In this document: piece by piece, positions 1 through 50,016 of the stretch
Position numbering within the stretch: position 1 is the stretch's first letter
Layout of the letters: the number at the start of each line of letters is the position of its first letter
DNA from: Sepioteuthis lessoniana
Lineage: Eukaryota > Mollusca > Cephalopoda > Myopsida > Loliginidae
Direction of reading: 5' to 3'
DNA length: 64,000 nt
Assembly (NCBI GenBank): GCA_963585895.1
Contig: OY757924.1
Coordinates: 57,562,742-57,626,741, forward strand
Notes under the pieces: model-generated
Database searches by the model: none
Told to the model about the DNA's origin: nothing
Seen by the model: only the letters and a program-made list of their open reading frames with translations
Position numbers and translations under genes: made by a program

Positions 1-38
<38 letters not shown>
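1..38. repeat. (CA)n/(TA)n microsatellite at window edge
   Basis: Fifteen CA units followed by TA units. The tract continues past the left edge. Confidence 0.95.
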
Positions 39-1119
39 AGAAATTTCAAAGGTGTTCTGGTCAATGGAAAACTCTCTGGAATAAGAATTTTATGGGGACT
101 GTTTTAAAGATTAATGTATCTGTTATTGATACTTTGGTCTTGGAACCTTTTAATCATATTTCGTTTTTGTACAGCATTAAAGGCTGCATCATTATTATCC
201 AGGGTTTTTTTTGGGAAGAGGAGTAGGGGTCTTTTTGCATGTATGTTACAGTGTAGTTGTATAGTTGATCTCATCTTTAGTTGACTTTTTTTTTTGACTT
301 GTGATTCTCAACCACTGAGAAATGACTTGGTATTGGCTGTGAAGCATACAATAACAAAGCTAAAAAGAAATGATTTAACAATATGAAAATGTAAATCATC
401 TGCACCTTTCCTCATTCTCTATACACAGAGATAAAAATATCAGTATTCTTTTATCTTCTTAGAATAAAAACAAATTAATTTCTATTTCTTAATATGAAAC
501 ACTTTTAGAAATAAAATTGAGTATGAGTCATTTATAAATAAATAGTAGTTGACTTATCACCTATATTCCACTGGTGATTAACATCACTTCAATATTACTA
601 TTTGTTTAGCAACTTTTTAGTTTTAATTAAAAAATTATAGTAAATAAAAAAAATATGACATTGACATGTTTTTTTATAAAGATTTTCAAAAATTTAGTCA
701 AATTTTTAATCCTTTTAAAGTAGTCTCAAAAATCATGAATTTATGCCCCTAAGTGACCTAAAGTATTAATATTGACAATTTCAATAATCAAGAAATTGTT
801 ATACTAATTTTCTTTTTCAGTAAGTATGAATATATGGAAGCCCCATTACACAATAACCAACTTATCTAACAATGTAGATTTACAGCTGAACTTATATTCT
901 TAAACAGATCCTGCTCTTGTACATACAAATATCAAAATATATTTATTTTCCTCATAAAATAAACAATTTCCTTGTATCTTAATATCAAATTAATCATATA
1001 AAACTGTTTAAAAATGAAATTAAGCTTATCAATAACAGATACAAGCTTATCACTTATATTCTAGTTGTGATTAAAATTATTCAATCCACAAGAATATTAA
1101 CATTAAACCATGGAGGAGA

Positions 1120-1410
1120 GAGTTTGAGACAAATGCTGTAGACACCAACCATATAATGGTAATGTTAAAAAAAATAAGACAAGCTAGACATGCTGCGTAC
1201 CACAGGGGAAATTAAGAGAAACTCATAAGCAATGTCCTATACATGGAAACACCAGTTTTGGGTGACTAGCAAAAACTTACATTCATCAGTTCTGAGGACA
1301 CTGGATGCTGTCTTGAGGACTTACCAAGAGTGAGAGCTGATAGGGACAGATCGTGAGAAATGATACCTTGTGCCTCGGGGTGGATGGTGTTGTGTGATTT
1401 AAATACAACT
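1120..1410 (+). mobile_element. LINE 3' end: degraded C-terminal ORF fragment
   Basis: The plus strand reads pieces such as EKLISNVLYMETPV and EDTGCCLEDLPRVRADRDRS, with stops between them. The pattern DTGC..EDLP...DRD.WRE is the C-terminal tail of a common invertebrate non-LTR retrotransposon ORF2. The fragment at 30615 shows the same pattern. Only the last roughly 80 codons remain, as expected for 5'-truncated LINE insertions. The clade is not assigned. Confidence 0.5.
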
Positions 1411-1750
1411 AAATCACCAGTCGGCCAACACACACAAAAAAAAAAAAATTCTAGACAGTGTAGCTAGCATCCTTTGAAGTCTATCTGCACAGTCTGAAAA
1501 TTTAGGCAGAGGTTTTTTGTTTTTTTTGCAGTAGTAAGAGAAGACCTCTCGGATAGTATTGGAGGTCAGTATTCAACCATGAGAAGTGGATGAGCAATAT
1601 AGTATATGCTTGAGTGAAGAAGAGTATATCTGACAAGCAGCCCAGACAATCAAGAAAGTTTGATCTCCCAAATCAAAGAGTCTAGTAGTTGGTATTAGAA
1701 GTGAGCTATAAAAAATACCTAATTATCAGCTCTATCTCACTTTAAAAATC

Positions 1751-1928
1751 CAGAGTAGATGTAGGAGCAATGACAATGAAGGGGTACTCCACATTCCTTA
1801 AAACTCCAGCATTACTGGAGCCTCACCATCAGTTTGTTTAATGTCATATCAGGACACTTATTGGAGGGGATCTCACTCCCCTGCGGAGATGCAGTCAATA
1901 TATTTTACAGCCCCAGCTGACTGGGCTT
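1751..1928 (-). repeat. Repeat C, head part only
   Basis: Shows the diagnostic strings of the family: GCAATGACAATGAA, GGTACTCCACATTCC, CTCACCATCAG, and GAGATGCAGTCA before CAGCCCCAGCTGACTGGGC. The minus strand is taken as the element's orientation, because the shared tail (see 60430-61170) lies at that end. Confidence 0.75.
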
Positions 1929-1973
1929 GTTTCACAGATTTCAATTCATTATTAAACTGTCCAACCCCCAACT

Positions 1974-2001
1974 CTATATATATATATATATATATATATA
2001 T
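1974..2001. repeat. (TA)n microsatellite
   Basis: About 14 TA units, directly after the repeat C head. Confidence 0.95.
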
Positions 2002-2397
2002 TAACTATGCATACAATTAAAATCCTAAAATACAGTCCATGTTAAAAGTGTGGTAATGATAACCTGAAGCTGAACATTTTTAGACCTTATTTTTTTGACA
2101 CAGATACATTGGGAAATGAGAAAAGTTTTGGTAAATAGGCCAAAGCCTGGCCAGTTTACCAATGATATCTGCATACAAAAAATAATCTCTGCAAAATGTT
2201 CAGCTTACCCTTACCATGTTTTTAACCTGGATTAACATAAGTTCAGAAAGAAATGAGCTTACATAAAAAAGATAATAAAATAGATATAAAAAATATGCTA
2301 GGGATTCTATTGAATACTGAGACCAAATTTTCTTATTTGAGATACACTTGTAAAAAGTTTTTTGTAATACATTAAGTTTTATCAGCTAAACCAAATA

Positions 2398-2690
2398 TGC
2401 ATGTATTTACCCAACCCCTCCATCACAGGTAGGATACAAAACTAATCAATTTTTAAGCAGAGTAAGCTGATTTGAATTTAGTTTTCTTTCTTCTAGACTG
2501 GTTACCAAACCAACACTCAAGAACCCAATCTGCCCAACTATTTCCTACAGCTAAGAGGAGAACTGACGGATTTATGCCTTTCCACAAGGAATTAGCATGA
2601 AGTGAATACTGCAAAGCACCTCATCCAGGATTTGAACTCATATTTCCATTTCCTATGAGGATAGCTATTATACTAAGCACACTAAATATG
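2398..2690 (-). mobile_element. tRNA-derived SINE, type D
   Basis: On the minus strand a tRNA-like head (A box near TAGTATAATAGCTA, B box near GAGTTCAAATCC) is followed by a body. The body shares GTTTAAATT..GCTTA and TTACCCAACC..CTCC-type strings with the copies at 48240 and 61388. Degraded. It also contains part of the core shared with the type B SINEs. Confidence 0.55.
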
Positions 2691-2879
2691 CAATTCAAAA
2701 CGTATATAAAAATATTTGTAAAAAATCAATCAGATTTTGAAATATACCTAGAGAGCATCAGTGATGTACTAAAGTGTCATGATAGCTCTGATTTAGCCAT
2801 CCTACTAAAATCCAGGGTAAAGCATATTATATGGGCAGAATTAAATAAGCTTACTTCATACTCTTAAAAATAAGAGAGG

Positions 2880-3064
2880 GAAAAAAAAAAAAAAAAAAAA
2901 AAAAAAGAGTCTATAGAGAAATTTCTTGCATCCAAAAAGATGTCAGTAATCTGCTTGCTTTTCAGGAAAGCAAACGACAATGAAAATTCAATCATCCTTT
3001 ACATAACAACAACAACAAAAAAAAAAAAAAAAAAAACAAAAAAAAAAAAAAAAAAAAAAAAAAA
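2880..3064. repeat. Two long poly(A) tracts
   Basis: Runs of A at 2880-2906 and, broken by single C residues, at about 3016-3064. They may be SINE or LINE tails, but no body can be tied to them. Confidence 0.8.
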
Positions 3065-3438
3065 CAGGTAAAGAGCCACTCTATGAAAAATCCTCACCTA
3101 ACACAGCAGTCTGAAGCGGCTATTCATCACACACTCCTTGGACCACAAGGCACACAGTCATTTGTTCTTGTGGCTACTGCTGTATAAAAATAGCACCATG
3201 CACAAGCAGAATTTGTTGCGGTATAGTCATTTATGTTAAGCCAGTTCATTAAATGTGACACATATACAGAAAGAGTAAAAGGAATTAGTGGCAACAGCAC
3301 AGAAAGAGTAAAAGGAATTAGTGCTGTTGGCCCACCTAGATGATGAGCTTCACATGTTGAATTGGTCTTAACCATTTGAACCTTTAAAAAGTATAGAATT
3401 TAAAACAAAACAAAAAATGTACACATGAAATAACTAAC

Positions 3439-42950
<39,512 letters not shown>

Positions 42951-43300
42951 TCTGGAATATATTCGACGATAAAGTAAAGTCGCGACGACTAAAAAACTAT
43001 CGAGGGGGTCTACGCCATGCTTACATCTGTATGTTTGGCTCCGAGATGAAGGAGCCGCTGCTGCTGCTAGTGATGTCGACCTCGTCTATTTGCATAGGTC
43101 ATTGCGCATGCGCTTTGACGCTCACACGCACAATCTTGAGCAGCTTATGCTCTCCCTTTTCCGTTCTTACTTCTCTTATAGAGTAACAGTTTTGCAGGAA
43201 CCATTCTCGCAGACTATGAGACTCCTTCCCTCGGGCATTATCTCCTCCACAAACCACACGGGGGGTGGGGTTAAAGTAGCAATCTAGTGGTTTGCACCCA
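42951..43300 (-). promoter_or_regulatory. Promoter and 5' UTR region of the AF10-like gene
   Basis: The stretch upstream of the start codon is markedly richer in G, C and CpG than the AT-rich surroundings. It contains the palindromic NRF1-type site TGCGCATGCGC at 43103-43113 and a perfect octamer (ATGCAAAT on the minus strand) at 43088-43095. No TATA box is obvious in a sensible position. A possible 73-nt 5' UTR intron (42952-43024) has a GTAAGC donor and a TTCCAG acceptor just before the ATG. That is inference only. The transcription start is not identified. Confidence 0.6.
43103..43113. promoter_or_regulatory. NRF1-type palindromic site
   Basis: TGCGCATGCGC matches the core of the NRF1 consensus (YGCGCAYGCGCR), with a mismatch only at the last position. 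It lies about 155 bp upstream of the AF10-like start codon. Such sites are typical of TATA-less housekeeping promoters. Function is inferred. Confidence 0.55.
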
Positions 43301-44100
43301 AGGGGAAGAAATTAACAAGATTAAATTATTATTTTAATTATCCGCTGCAAAAATATAAAATCAAATTGATAAATAACTTTTTTTTTTAATATTTAAAAAT
43401 GTTCCTTTAGAATATTCTTTTATAAAAAAAAAAAAAAAATAGAATAATAATTACTACTACTGTTATCAGAATAATAATAAAATAATATTTAAATCAACAT
43501 TCCCTTTGGCTTTTTAACTTTCATAGTATAAACATGTCTTTTTTTCTCTCAATAATTTAAAGAATAATATTTCTTAAAAAAACAAAAAAAACTCTGGTAA
43601 TTATTTTAGATAAGAAAAACGACCGTAAAAAGAAAAATATATGATAAGCGAAAAAATGATGTTGCACAAAGAAATTAGCTATGTAAAATTATTTTTGTGA
43701 TCTCTTTATGGCGATATTTAAATTATGTAAGTAACTCTAATATGTTTATGATTATTTACTTTTACTTGGAAAAGAATTTTTTTAAAAATGAATGAATGAA
43801 ATCTATTTCAATTTTTTTTTTTTCAATCATATGAAACCCTTTATTGATATTAAACGAGCACTGACTATTGAGTTTCAGACTAATAAAGAAACGGTTGCTG
43901 GATTTGGTTCTTAAAACTTGAACAAAGTTATACTTCATACAAGGTACATTGATCCATGAAAATGAATTGAAAATTTAAAAAATCTTAAATTATGGTATTT
44001 AATTATCTAATTCTTTCTTTATAATATAAAAGTATTCTAATCCAAGTTAATACTTCTGAGGTCTTACTCTAACACTTAATTCTTACCGAACTGTCTGCGA
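43300..44100. other. Unannotated AT-rich stretch
   Basis: Upstream of the AF10-like promoter. Poly(T) and poly(A) runs, no gene, and no recognised repeat. Confidence 0.7.
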
Positions 44101-44360
44101 GGTTTAGAATATGCTGACTGTATCCCCCGCAAAATAGTAAGAAACCTCCCAACCAAAAAAGGAGTGGGTAATAAATTGTGCATCACAGTAAATTGCATCT
44201 GATAGTGAGGTGCGTGTTACGGAGCGTGTGGAGTACCCTTTCATTCCAATAACTCCCAGATCTACTCTGACCCCGGACTGGTAGTACTTGTTAGGGTCCC
44301 ATATAAGAGTCAAATAGACTTGTTTAAAATTTATTCGTGTTCGATAGGAATACTTGATGC

Positions 44361-44621
44361 TACCGGGCTATTGGTCTAATGAGTAGAGTGTTCGTTAATG
44401 GTCCGTAAGACTGGGGTTCAATCCCAGGTTGAGTCATATCAAAGACTCAAAAAATGGAACTTGATGGCGTCTTGCTTAACACTCAGGATTATATGGTAAG
44501 GATCAAGGATAAAGTGGAACAATACAGGGAATAGTGTAGCGCCCTCCCCTACATCTCGGTGTTGTAGTTATTGAAAAATGAACCTTCGGGTCACCCTCGA
44601 CTAAGGTCGCCAACTTTACTT
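44361..44621 (+). mobile_element. tRNA-derived SINE, type A (full length)
   Basis: A-box region GGGCTATTGGTCTAATGAGT, B box GGTTCAATCCC, full body, and end TCGCCAACTTTACTT. Inserted in the internal part of a repeat C copy. Confidence 0.85.
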
Positions 44622-44719
44622 ATATAACTGTAAATTAGTCGTATAAAGAATATTTACTTGAAGTTATAATTGTTTATAATTTTAAGTTATAATTGTTTAC
44701 AAACGATTGTTCTTTATTA

Positions 44720-45476
44720 CGAGGGCAAGTCAAAATTTTTGCAATATTTTTGTATGTGCTAGTTTGTGACGCGTATACAGGGTTGGTGCTAGGGCTTCAT
44801 GCACTCCCTAATCTATGATACAGGGTCCCAATCTACAACATGTGGATTTTCATAAAGTAGTATTCATGTAAAATAGATGAAACCCGCTCTTTCGGGACTT
44901 CCAAGCAAGCAGGCTTGGGCCTTCGGTCGGTGTGTTCGGCGGTAGTACGAGCCGGCCCTGCGCGTATCACGTGACCAGAGCAGTTCAAACTGTGGTAGGT
45001 ACCCACTGTGGTTAGTAGAATCATGGTAGTTCGTGCGCTGACACGTTGTGCATTGCTTCACTCTAAATGTGATTTGAAAGACGCACAGATGAACGTGTAA
45101 CGTCGACTAATGCGGGAACTTACTCTTTACGAGTTCGAATTGGCCCATAATGCCCCGGAAGCAACCAAAAGACATTTGTTGAGTGAAAGCTGAAGACGCA
45201 GTTGATCACAGTACAGTAACCAGATAGTTGAAGAAATTTCGCTCGGGTTGAAAGAACCTTGACGATCAAGTAAGGTTAGGTAGGCCTAAAACTGTGAATT
45301 CTGAGGCTGTGCTCTAAGCCATAGGGGGAAATCCCGTGAGTATAATTTGAAGAATATCAGGCAAATTCGTCATCTCACTGTCTAGTATGGTTCGTCACCT
45401 TCATGATCTCGGTAAAAGCACAAGGAGCTACCGATTCAAACAATCAAAACATCGCAAAACTTTTGACTCACCCAAG
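44720..45476 (+). mobile_element. Non-autonomous mariner element, second copy, carrying a hAT insertion
   Basis: The TA duplication is at 44718-44719 and 45477-45478. Ends: CGAGGGCAAGTCAAAATTTT on the left and, as complement, CTTGGGTGAGTCAAAAGTTT on the right. The interior matches the copy at 15954 (AGTTGATCACAGTACAGTAACC, ATTCTGAGGCTGTGCTC) but is more broken, with several stops. Without the 183-bp insertion and its 8-bp duplication it is 566 bp, close to the 573 bp of the first copy. Confidence 0.85.
44778..44960. mobile_element. Small hAT-type element (183 bp) inside the mariner copy
   Basis: Ends are CAGGGTTGGTGCTAGGGC and, as complement, CAGGGCCGGCTCGTACTAC. The 8-bp flanks CGCGTATA and CGCGTATC differ at one base. 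CAGGG ends plus an 8-bp duplication are the marks of hAT elements. The empty site is seen in the other mariner copy (15954), where the flanking sequence is continuous. No coding capacity. More GC-rich than its surroundings. Confidence 0.8.
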
Positions 45477-46026
45477 TATTTGAAACCATATAACTGTGTA
45501 CAAAGAAATAACAATTATTAAATAGAAATAATTTTTTAAAACCATTCGATTATTAGTATTAGATAAGAATACGTTAAATCATATAATTGTGTGCAAATTA
45601 TTTGTATTTAATGGAATATTTGAGATATAAAAGTGCAAAAAAACTTTTAAGAAACAAATACACAAAAAATGTAAATATAAACGTACAATCAATGCAATAA
45701 ATTGGCATGAAATAACCCTAGACAGATCAACATGCCGTTAAAATCAAACTCTCTCGAAAACCTTATTCTCAAAAAGTATTTCTCCATTAATGAAATCAAA
45801 CAGGTTATCTTTTTTTCAAGAAGCATTTAAGGATAGTTTTTATCTGAATTTCTGTGATAGATGAGATGTTATCAGTAAAGTTATTTATCATGTATTGATT
45901 TTAGTTCGAGTTCATCAATACGTTTGAGGACGTTTATTTATCAACGGTAAAAATTTAGACTTTAAATTTTTTGATAACCTTTTATTTATTTCTAAATGCT
46001 ATTCGTAAAATTTGGAAATATTTGAA

Positions 46027-46096
46027 TTTGATTATGCTTATCTCCTGATAGTGAAAGAAAATTTGATTATGCTTATCTCCTGATAGTGAAAGAAAA
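46027..46096. repeat. 35-bp tandem duplication
   Basis: TTTGATTATGCTTATCTCCT followed by GATAGTGAAAGAAAA occurs twice with no difference, so it is a recent slip or duplication. Confidence 0.9.
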
Positions 46097-46194
46097 TTGT
46101 ACCAGATTATATGGTTGCTGTGGATTCGGCTTTGAAAGTTTAAGGTTTTTCTTCTCTCAAATAAGTCGCGATTATTCGAAATATAGACTTTATG

Positions 46195-46585
46195 GCATGT
46201 AGTTCAAACATTAGATTTCAATTTTATATTTTACTACCAATTCAATTAAGCATAAGTCATTTGTTTGCACTCAGTTTAAATGTCAAACAGTGCTATTTGA
46301 CCCATAGATAGGACCCTTTCAGGTGCTACCCTCCAGGTTAAAGTGGACCTGGGAGCGATGGCAATGAAGAGGTACTTTGCATCCCCGCTGGAGCCTCACT
46401 ATCAGTTTGTTTAATATCATATCCAGGACACTCGTTAGTGGAGTCTTACCCCTCCGCAGAGATGCAGTTGGTGTATTCTACAGCCTCAACCGATTAGGCT
46501 TCGATGATTTAGTGTCATATCAGGACACTCGTTAGGGGAGTTTTACCCCTCCGCAGAGATGCAGTCAGTGTATTCCACAGCCCTT
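46195..46585 (-). repeat. Repeat C copy with partly duplicated head
   Basis: Internal units from 46240, head to about 46500 (GGTGCTACCCTCCAGG, GGACCTGGGAGCGATGG, CCGCAGAGATGCAGTTGG). Then a second run of the last 85 bp (TTTAGTGTCATATCAGGACA to GCAGTCAGTGTATTCCACAG) at 46501-46581. Confidence 0.75.
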
Positions 46586-46870
46586 TTTTTCATATTAATA
46601 CTGATATAACTGATAAATTAACCCTGCAGAAAAGATATGCATTAGAGCAGTAATATTCACCCAACCCCCACTTTTGGAATGTGACATAAGTTTGGTTTAA
46701 TGTAGGGCTCTAAAGAAAGCAGGACTCCAATGGGCGGTGCTCAAAATAACTCATCTCCGTCGGCATTGCCTTTTTAGGGCACCTTTTGAAGTCAAGTGGT
46801 TAATTGATTGAATATTGTTTCTTTGTACAAAATAAATGCAAACACAATTCACAATGGATTAACATATTTT

Positions 46871-47107
46871 AGTTTAGTTTGGTTTGGTTTGGTTCATTAT
46901 TTAAAACATATCAACCTTTTTGGGTTATTTAATACCAAAACCACCCTTGTAGAATAACGGTAGAGGTACTATTTAACCCATAGCTGTGAGATAATACTTT
47001 CCCAATTGGTATTAGCTCGAAAGTGAATGTAATAGAGCAACTGGAGTTCGAACTTGCTTTCTACGATGTCGCAGTCCAACGTGGTAGCCACTATGTCACG
47101 GGGACTC
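46871..47107 (-). mobile_element. tRNA-derived SINE, type B (full length)
   Basis: On the minus strand: head CCCCGTGACATAGTGGCTAC with B box AAGTTCGAACTCC, core, and tail TTGGTATTAAATAACCC ending AAACCAAACCAAACC. Confidence 0.85.
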
Positions 47108-47188
47108 CCATACAACATATTCTATTATCAGTGCAAACTTGATAGAATGAATACAAGAATAAAATGAGATAGAAAAGAAGTACTCAAG

Positions 47189-47261
47189 AGAGAGAGAGAG
47201 AGAGAGAGTGTGAGAGAGAAAAGAGAGAGAATGTTTGTGTGTGTGTGTGTGTGTGTGTGAA
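47189..47261. repeat. (GA)n and (GT)n microsatellites
   Basis: GA run followed by a GT run. Confidence 0.95.
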
Positions 47262-47592
47262 GATATGTCTTTAGCGTATGTGTGTGTAAGAAATAAAAGT
47301 TTTGGATAAAGGAAGTCTTATGGTGTCGTGTTCAATGTTATAAGAAGTTTGTTGGGGACAAAAATATTCTCGGTCTCGGAAGATAGAATCTGCTTTGTTC
47401 AAGGCATGCCACACGCGGTAATAGAGGCTTTGACTTATGCGTGCCTTTCTTATATACAGGTATGATAACACTACCTTGTGGCCATAAGTAGAATTCTTTG
47501 GGAAACAAAAGAAACAGAACACACTGGACAGTAAACCCAGCCTTTATCCCTGAAGAGATACAATAAAAAATTCTTTAAATTGCATGTCAAGT

Positions 47593-48010
47593 TGTGGGCC
47601 TCATAGTGTGTCACATAGCAGTTATTCTCGATCTCTTTTTGCCTTTGGTCTTTGAACAATAGAGACGTTGTCTCAGGTCCTGTCAGGGAAAGGTAAATTA
47701 TGCCTTTTTCTATTTTGTATCTCTTTAACATACTGCTTGTTCAAAAATAGTATATATATAGTTCTAGTTATGGGGAGTCGTTCATGTATTCTTTCTTTTT
47801 ATTACCACTTATAAGTATATTGTGTAAATAAAATATTAAATGTTCTTGTATTTATGAATTATTTAATCATGTATTTCCTTCCGTTGTGTTCAGGGTTAGT
47901 ATATCACGGCTATACTAATGCACTTGGAGTAAGAACTCGACTAAAATATTTCCCGTCACCAAGGATTCAATGCTGTCATCACCAGAGTGAAAGAAACTTG
48001 CCAACTTCGA
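47593..48010 (+). repeat. Unclassified interspersed repeat G, copy 1
   Basis: Shares with 50433-50925 the strings AATAGAGACGTTGTCTC, TTTTCTATTTTGTA, TACTGCTTGTT, GTATATTGTGTAAATA, GTTAAATGTTCTTG/ATTAAATGTTCTTG, the palindrome TTAGTATATCACGG.TATACT, and AATGCACTTGGAG. AT-rich 3' half with a polyadenylation-like AATAAA. It could be derived from an LTR, but no ends or duplications were found. Confidence 0.6.
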
Positions 48011-48109
48011 ACGAAAATACACAATCAATGGTGATGACTATGTGGAAAAATAGTGTTTTGTAGCTGAAAACTTGCTCTATCCAACAGTATTATTGTGTTC
48101 CCTGTATCT

Positions 48110-48245
48110 GTTGTAGTTTCCATGGAAATGAATTGCAGATCTTACTTTCGAGGTTGCTTCCAATTCACTTCGAGTTAATACCCTTGGAAAAGGCATGAGT
48201 CCAATTCTTCTCTGCGTCTTCAGCTATGGATAAATAGTTTGTACT
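48110..48245 (+). mobile_element. SINE core fragment
   Basis: CACTTCGAGTTAATACCCTTGG, AAAAGGCATGAGTCC and CAGCTATGGATAAATAG match the core shared by type B and D SINEs. Confidence 0.55.
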
Positions 48246-48530
48246 CACCCAACCTCTCTGCCACAGTCAAGGTCAATTTTTAAGTGAAGTAAAGCTGGTT
48301 TAAATTCAGAGTTTTTATTCTCCTCGACAGGTTACTTAGCTAATACTAAAAAAGCTGTCTACTCTAGCTGAAAGTGGGGTGGGTGGGTGAAGAACAGATT
48401 GATTCATACCTTTCCCAAGGGCATTAGCGCAAAGTGAAACGCAAACTGCTTCATCCAAGATTTGAACTTGTGTCACTGATCCCATTTTATACGACGATAA
48501 CCGTTACGCTAAGTGCAGCTCCTATGGGAA
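48240..48530 (-). mobile_element. tRNA-derived SINE, type D
   Basis: On the minus strand: tRNA-like head CTTAGCGTAACGGTTATCG with B box AAGTTCAAATCTTGG, core GCTAATGCCCTTGGGAAAGG, body, and end GGTTGGGTGAGTAC. Best preserved of three copies. Confidence 0.7.
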
Positions 48531-48698
48531 AATAGTAGGGCAGACTAGGCTATTTAACCATGGCACAGTGACCGGATGAGACAAATTGTAGTCTAATTCT
48601 GACCCTAGTTGAGGATAGAATAGGCACAGTTATAGATTTACTTCGGTGCGTAGAAAACAGTGTAGACTTTTGAAAAATACATTATAAGAGGAGACGAA

Positions 48699-48800
48699 TT
48701 GGGTGTATTGGAGGATATTTTAGGGACAATTTTATATCATACCCAGGACACCTACGTTTTGGTAAGGGTCCTTGCCCCTCAAAGAGGATACAATCAGCCA
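48699..48800 (-). repeat. Repeat C head fragment
   Basis: TATCATACCCAGGACACC, GGTCCTTGCCCCTC and GATACAATCAGCC correspond to the distal head. Partial and worn. Confidence 0.45.
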
Positions 48801-48947
48801 AAAAATACTAAAACGATTTATGTACTCTGTGCACGTATTGAATTGATATACACAAGAAAAAATATGTCATTATTATCACCAAAAACATGTGAATACATAA
48901 AAAGAAAGACAACGTCTGTTCAACTCAACCTCTTGTTATTTGAGTTG

Positions 48948-49303
48948 TGTTAGTAAAATGGTAATTCCTGTGTATGGAGTGAGTGAGGGAGAAGCTCTCT
49001 GTGATTGGATATACTAATCACGTGATGAGCCCAGAAGTCTTGGCGCAAAATCCCAAATCCAGTCAGACAGATTCCACCAGACGTTCAATGAGGTGGGACG
49101 TTAAAAACTCTCAGAACGACAACCCCAAGATACCAGCTTCTTCAGTGCGCCAGTAAATCCCTTAAACTCAACTCTACACACAGGGAGGACTGTATAGTGT
49201 TATTAATTGTTTCACGTGTTGGTTAATAAATTGTTAGAATTAAACGAAGTATTAATTCATTTATTTGTTGCTGCTTGCCTTAGAATAAACGCTATACTAA
49301 CAG
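48948..49303. mobile_element. Possible solo LTR (fossil)
   Basis: A 356-bp unit begins TGTTAGTA and ends TACTAACA, a TG...CA pair in short inverted repeats. Inside are a moderately GC-rich part (about 49020-49200) and a downstream part with AATAAA-type signals. No matching second LTR and no clear target duplication were seen, so the call rests on architecture only. The family is unknown. Confidence 0.4.
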
Positions 49304-49483
49304 AATATTTGTTTTCTGTTAGCATGTTTTATCTATAATTTATTTTAGTATTAACCTTTGATCCCATTTACTCGGAAGATTTCTCAGTTACAATGTTAAA
49401 CAACATTTTGTTTTAGTAACTCGTTACACTAATTCGGTACACACTCTAGCCTCCTATCAAGGTCTTCCACCAACAAAAATTGG

Positions 49484-49704
49484 GGGGGAGTACTTTCAGT
49501 GTTATGGATAACATCCTGAATTGTGACGTTATAGTAAGAGAGTTCGAACTCTAGTTGCGTTATTACGTTCAGTTTCGGACTAATACCCTCAGCAAAGGTA
49601 TGAACCCTCATATCCCTTCAGCTATAGGTTTAATAGAATCATTGCTGTTCTTCTACAAAGATAGCTTAAGCATTAAATAGCCCACGATGGTTTATATTCC
49701 AATA
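49484..49704 (+). mobile_element. tRNA-derived SINE, type B
   Basis: A-box region GTGTTATGGATAACATCC, B box GAGTTCGAACTCTAG, core TTTCGGACTAATACCCTC and GGTATGAACCC, and tail GCATTAAATAGCCCACGATGG. The last bases of the tail are missing. Confidence 0.75.
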
Positions 49705-50016
49705 AAAACAGAAAGGAAAAAAAGAAAAAAAGAAATCAGCTATACAAGAGAGTAATAAAAAGTTATTGACACAACAAAAAATGTTTTTTTTAGAGATGTT
49801 AATTTTATTAAATATCTTCAGGAAGGGTTTAAAAAAAACTTGAGAAATGTGTCAGTTGTGTTGAACTTTTGAATGAATACCAGAAATTGGATGCATATTT
49901 CTTGGCTTGAGGTCATTTACTAGATTTTTCTGTCTTTAGTACAAATTCTATCTATTTCCAGAATAGTTGCAGACAGAATGAATCTATCATTAGTTTACAT
50001 GTTTGTACTATTCTAA

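Larger units (their letters stand above)
1..3438 (-). other. Intron 5 of the AF10-like gene (partial, runs off the left edge)
   Basis: The intron begins at the GTTAGT donor (3438) and no following exon was found. It contains a (CA)n start, a LINE 3'-end remnant, a repeat C head, a SINE and two long poly(A) tracts. From 40 to 1110 there is AT-rich sequence without features. Confidence 0.8.
44105..45720 (+). repeat. Repeat C copy hosting a nest of other elements
   Basis: The head is at 44105-44300 (GAATATGCTGACTGTATCCC, CTGATAGTGAGG, CCAGATCTACTCTGACC, GTTAGGGTCCC). The internal part starts at 44300 (ATAGGAATACTTGATG). It is broken by a type A SINE (44361-44621) and a mariner element (44720-45476), and resumes at 45479 with TTTGAAACCATATAACTGTG-type units. 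The tail is not clear. Confidence 0.7.

Noticed and set aside
3127-3375. Minus-strand open frame of 82 codons close to exon 5
   Set aside because: It is not continued by splice sites in phase with exon 5, contains two near-identical GAAAGAGTAAAAGGAATTAG blocks, and does not resemble the AQ..GLLCEE sequence expected next in AF10.
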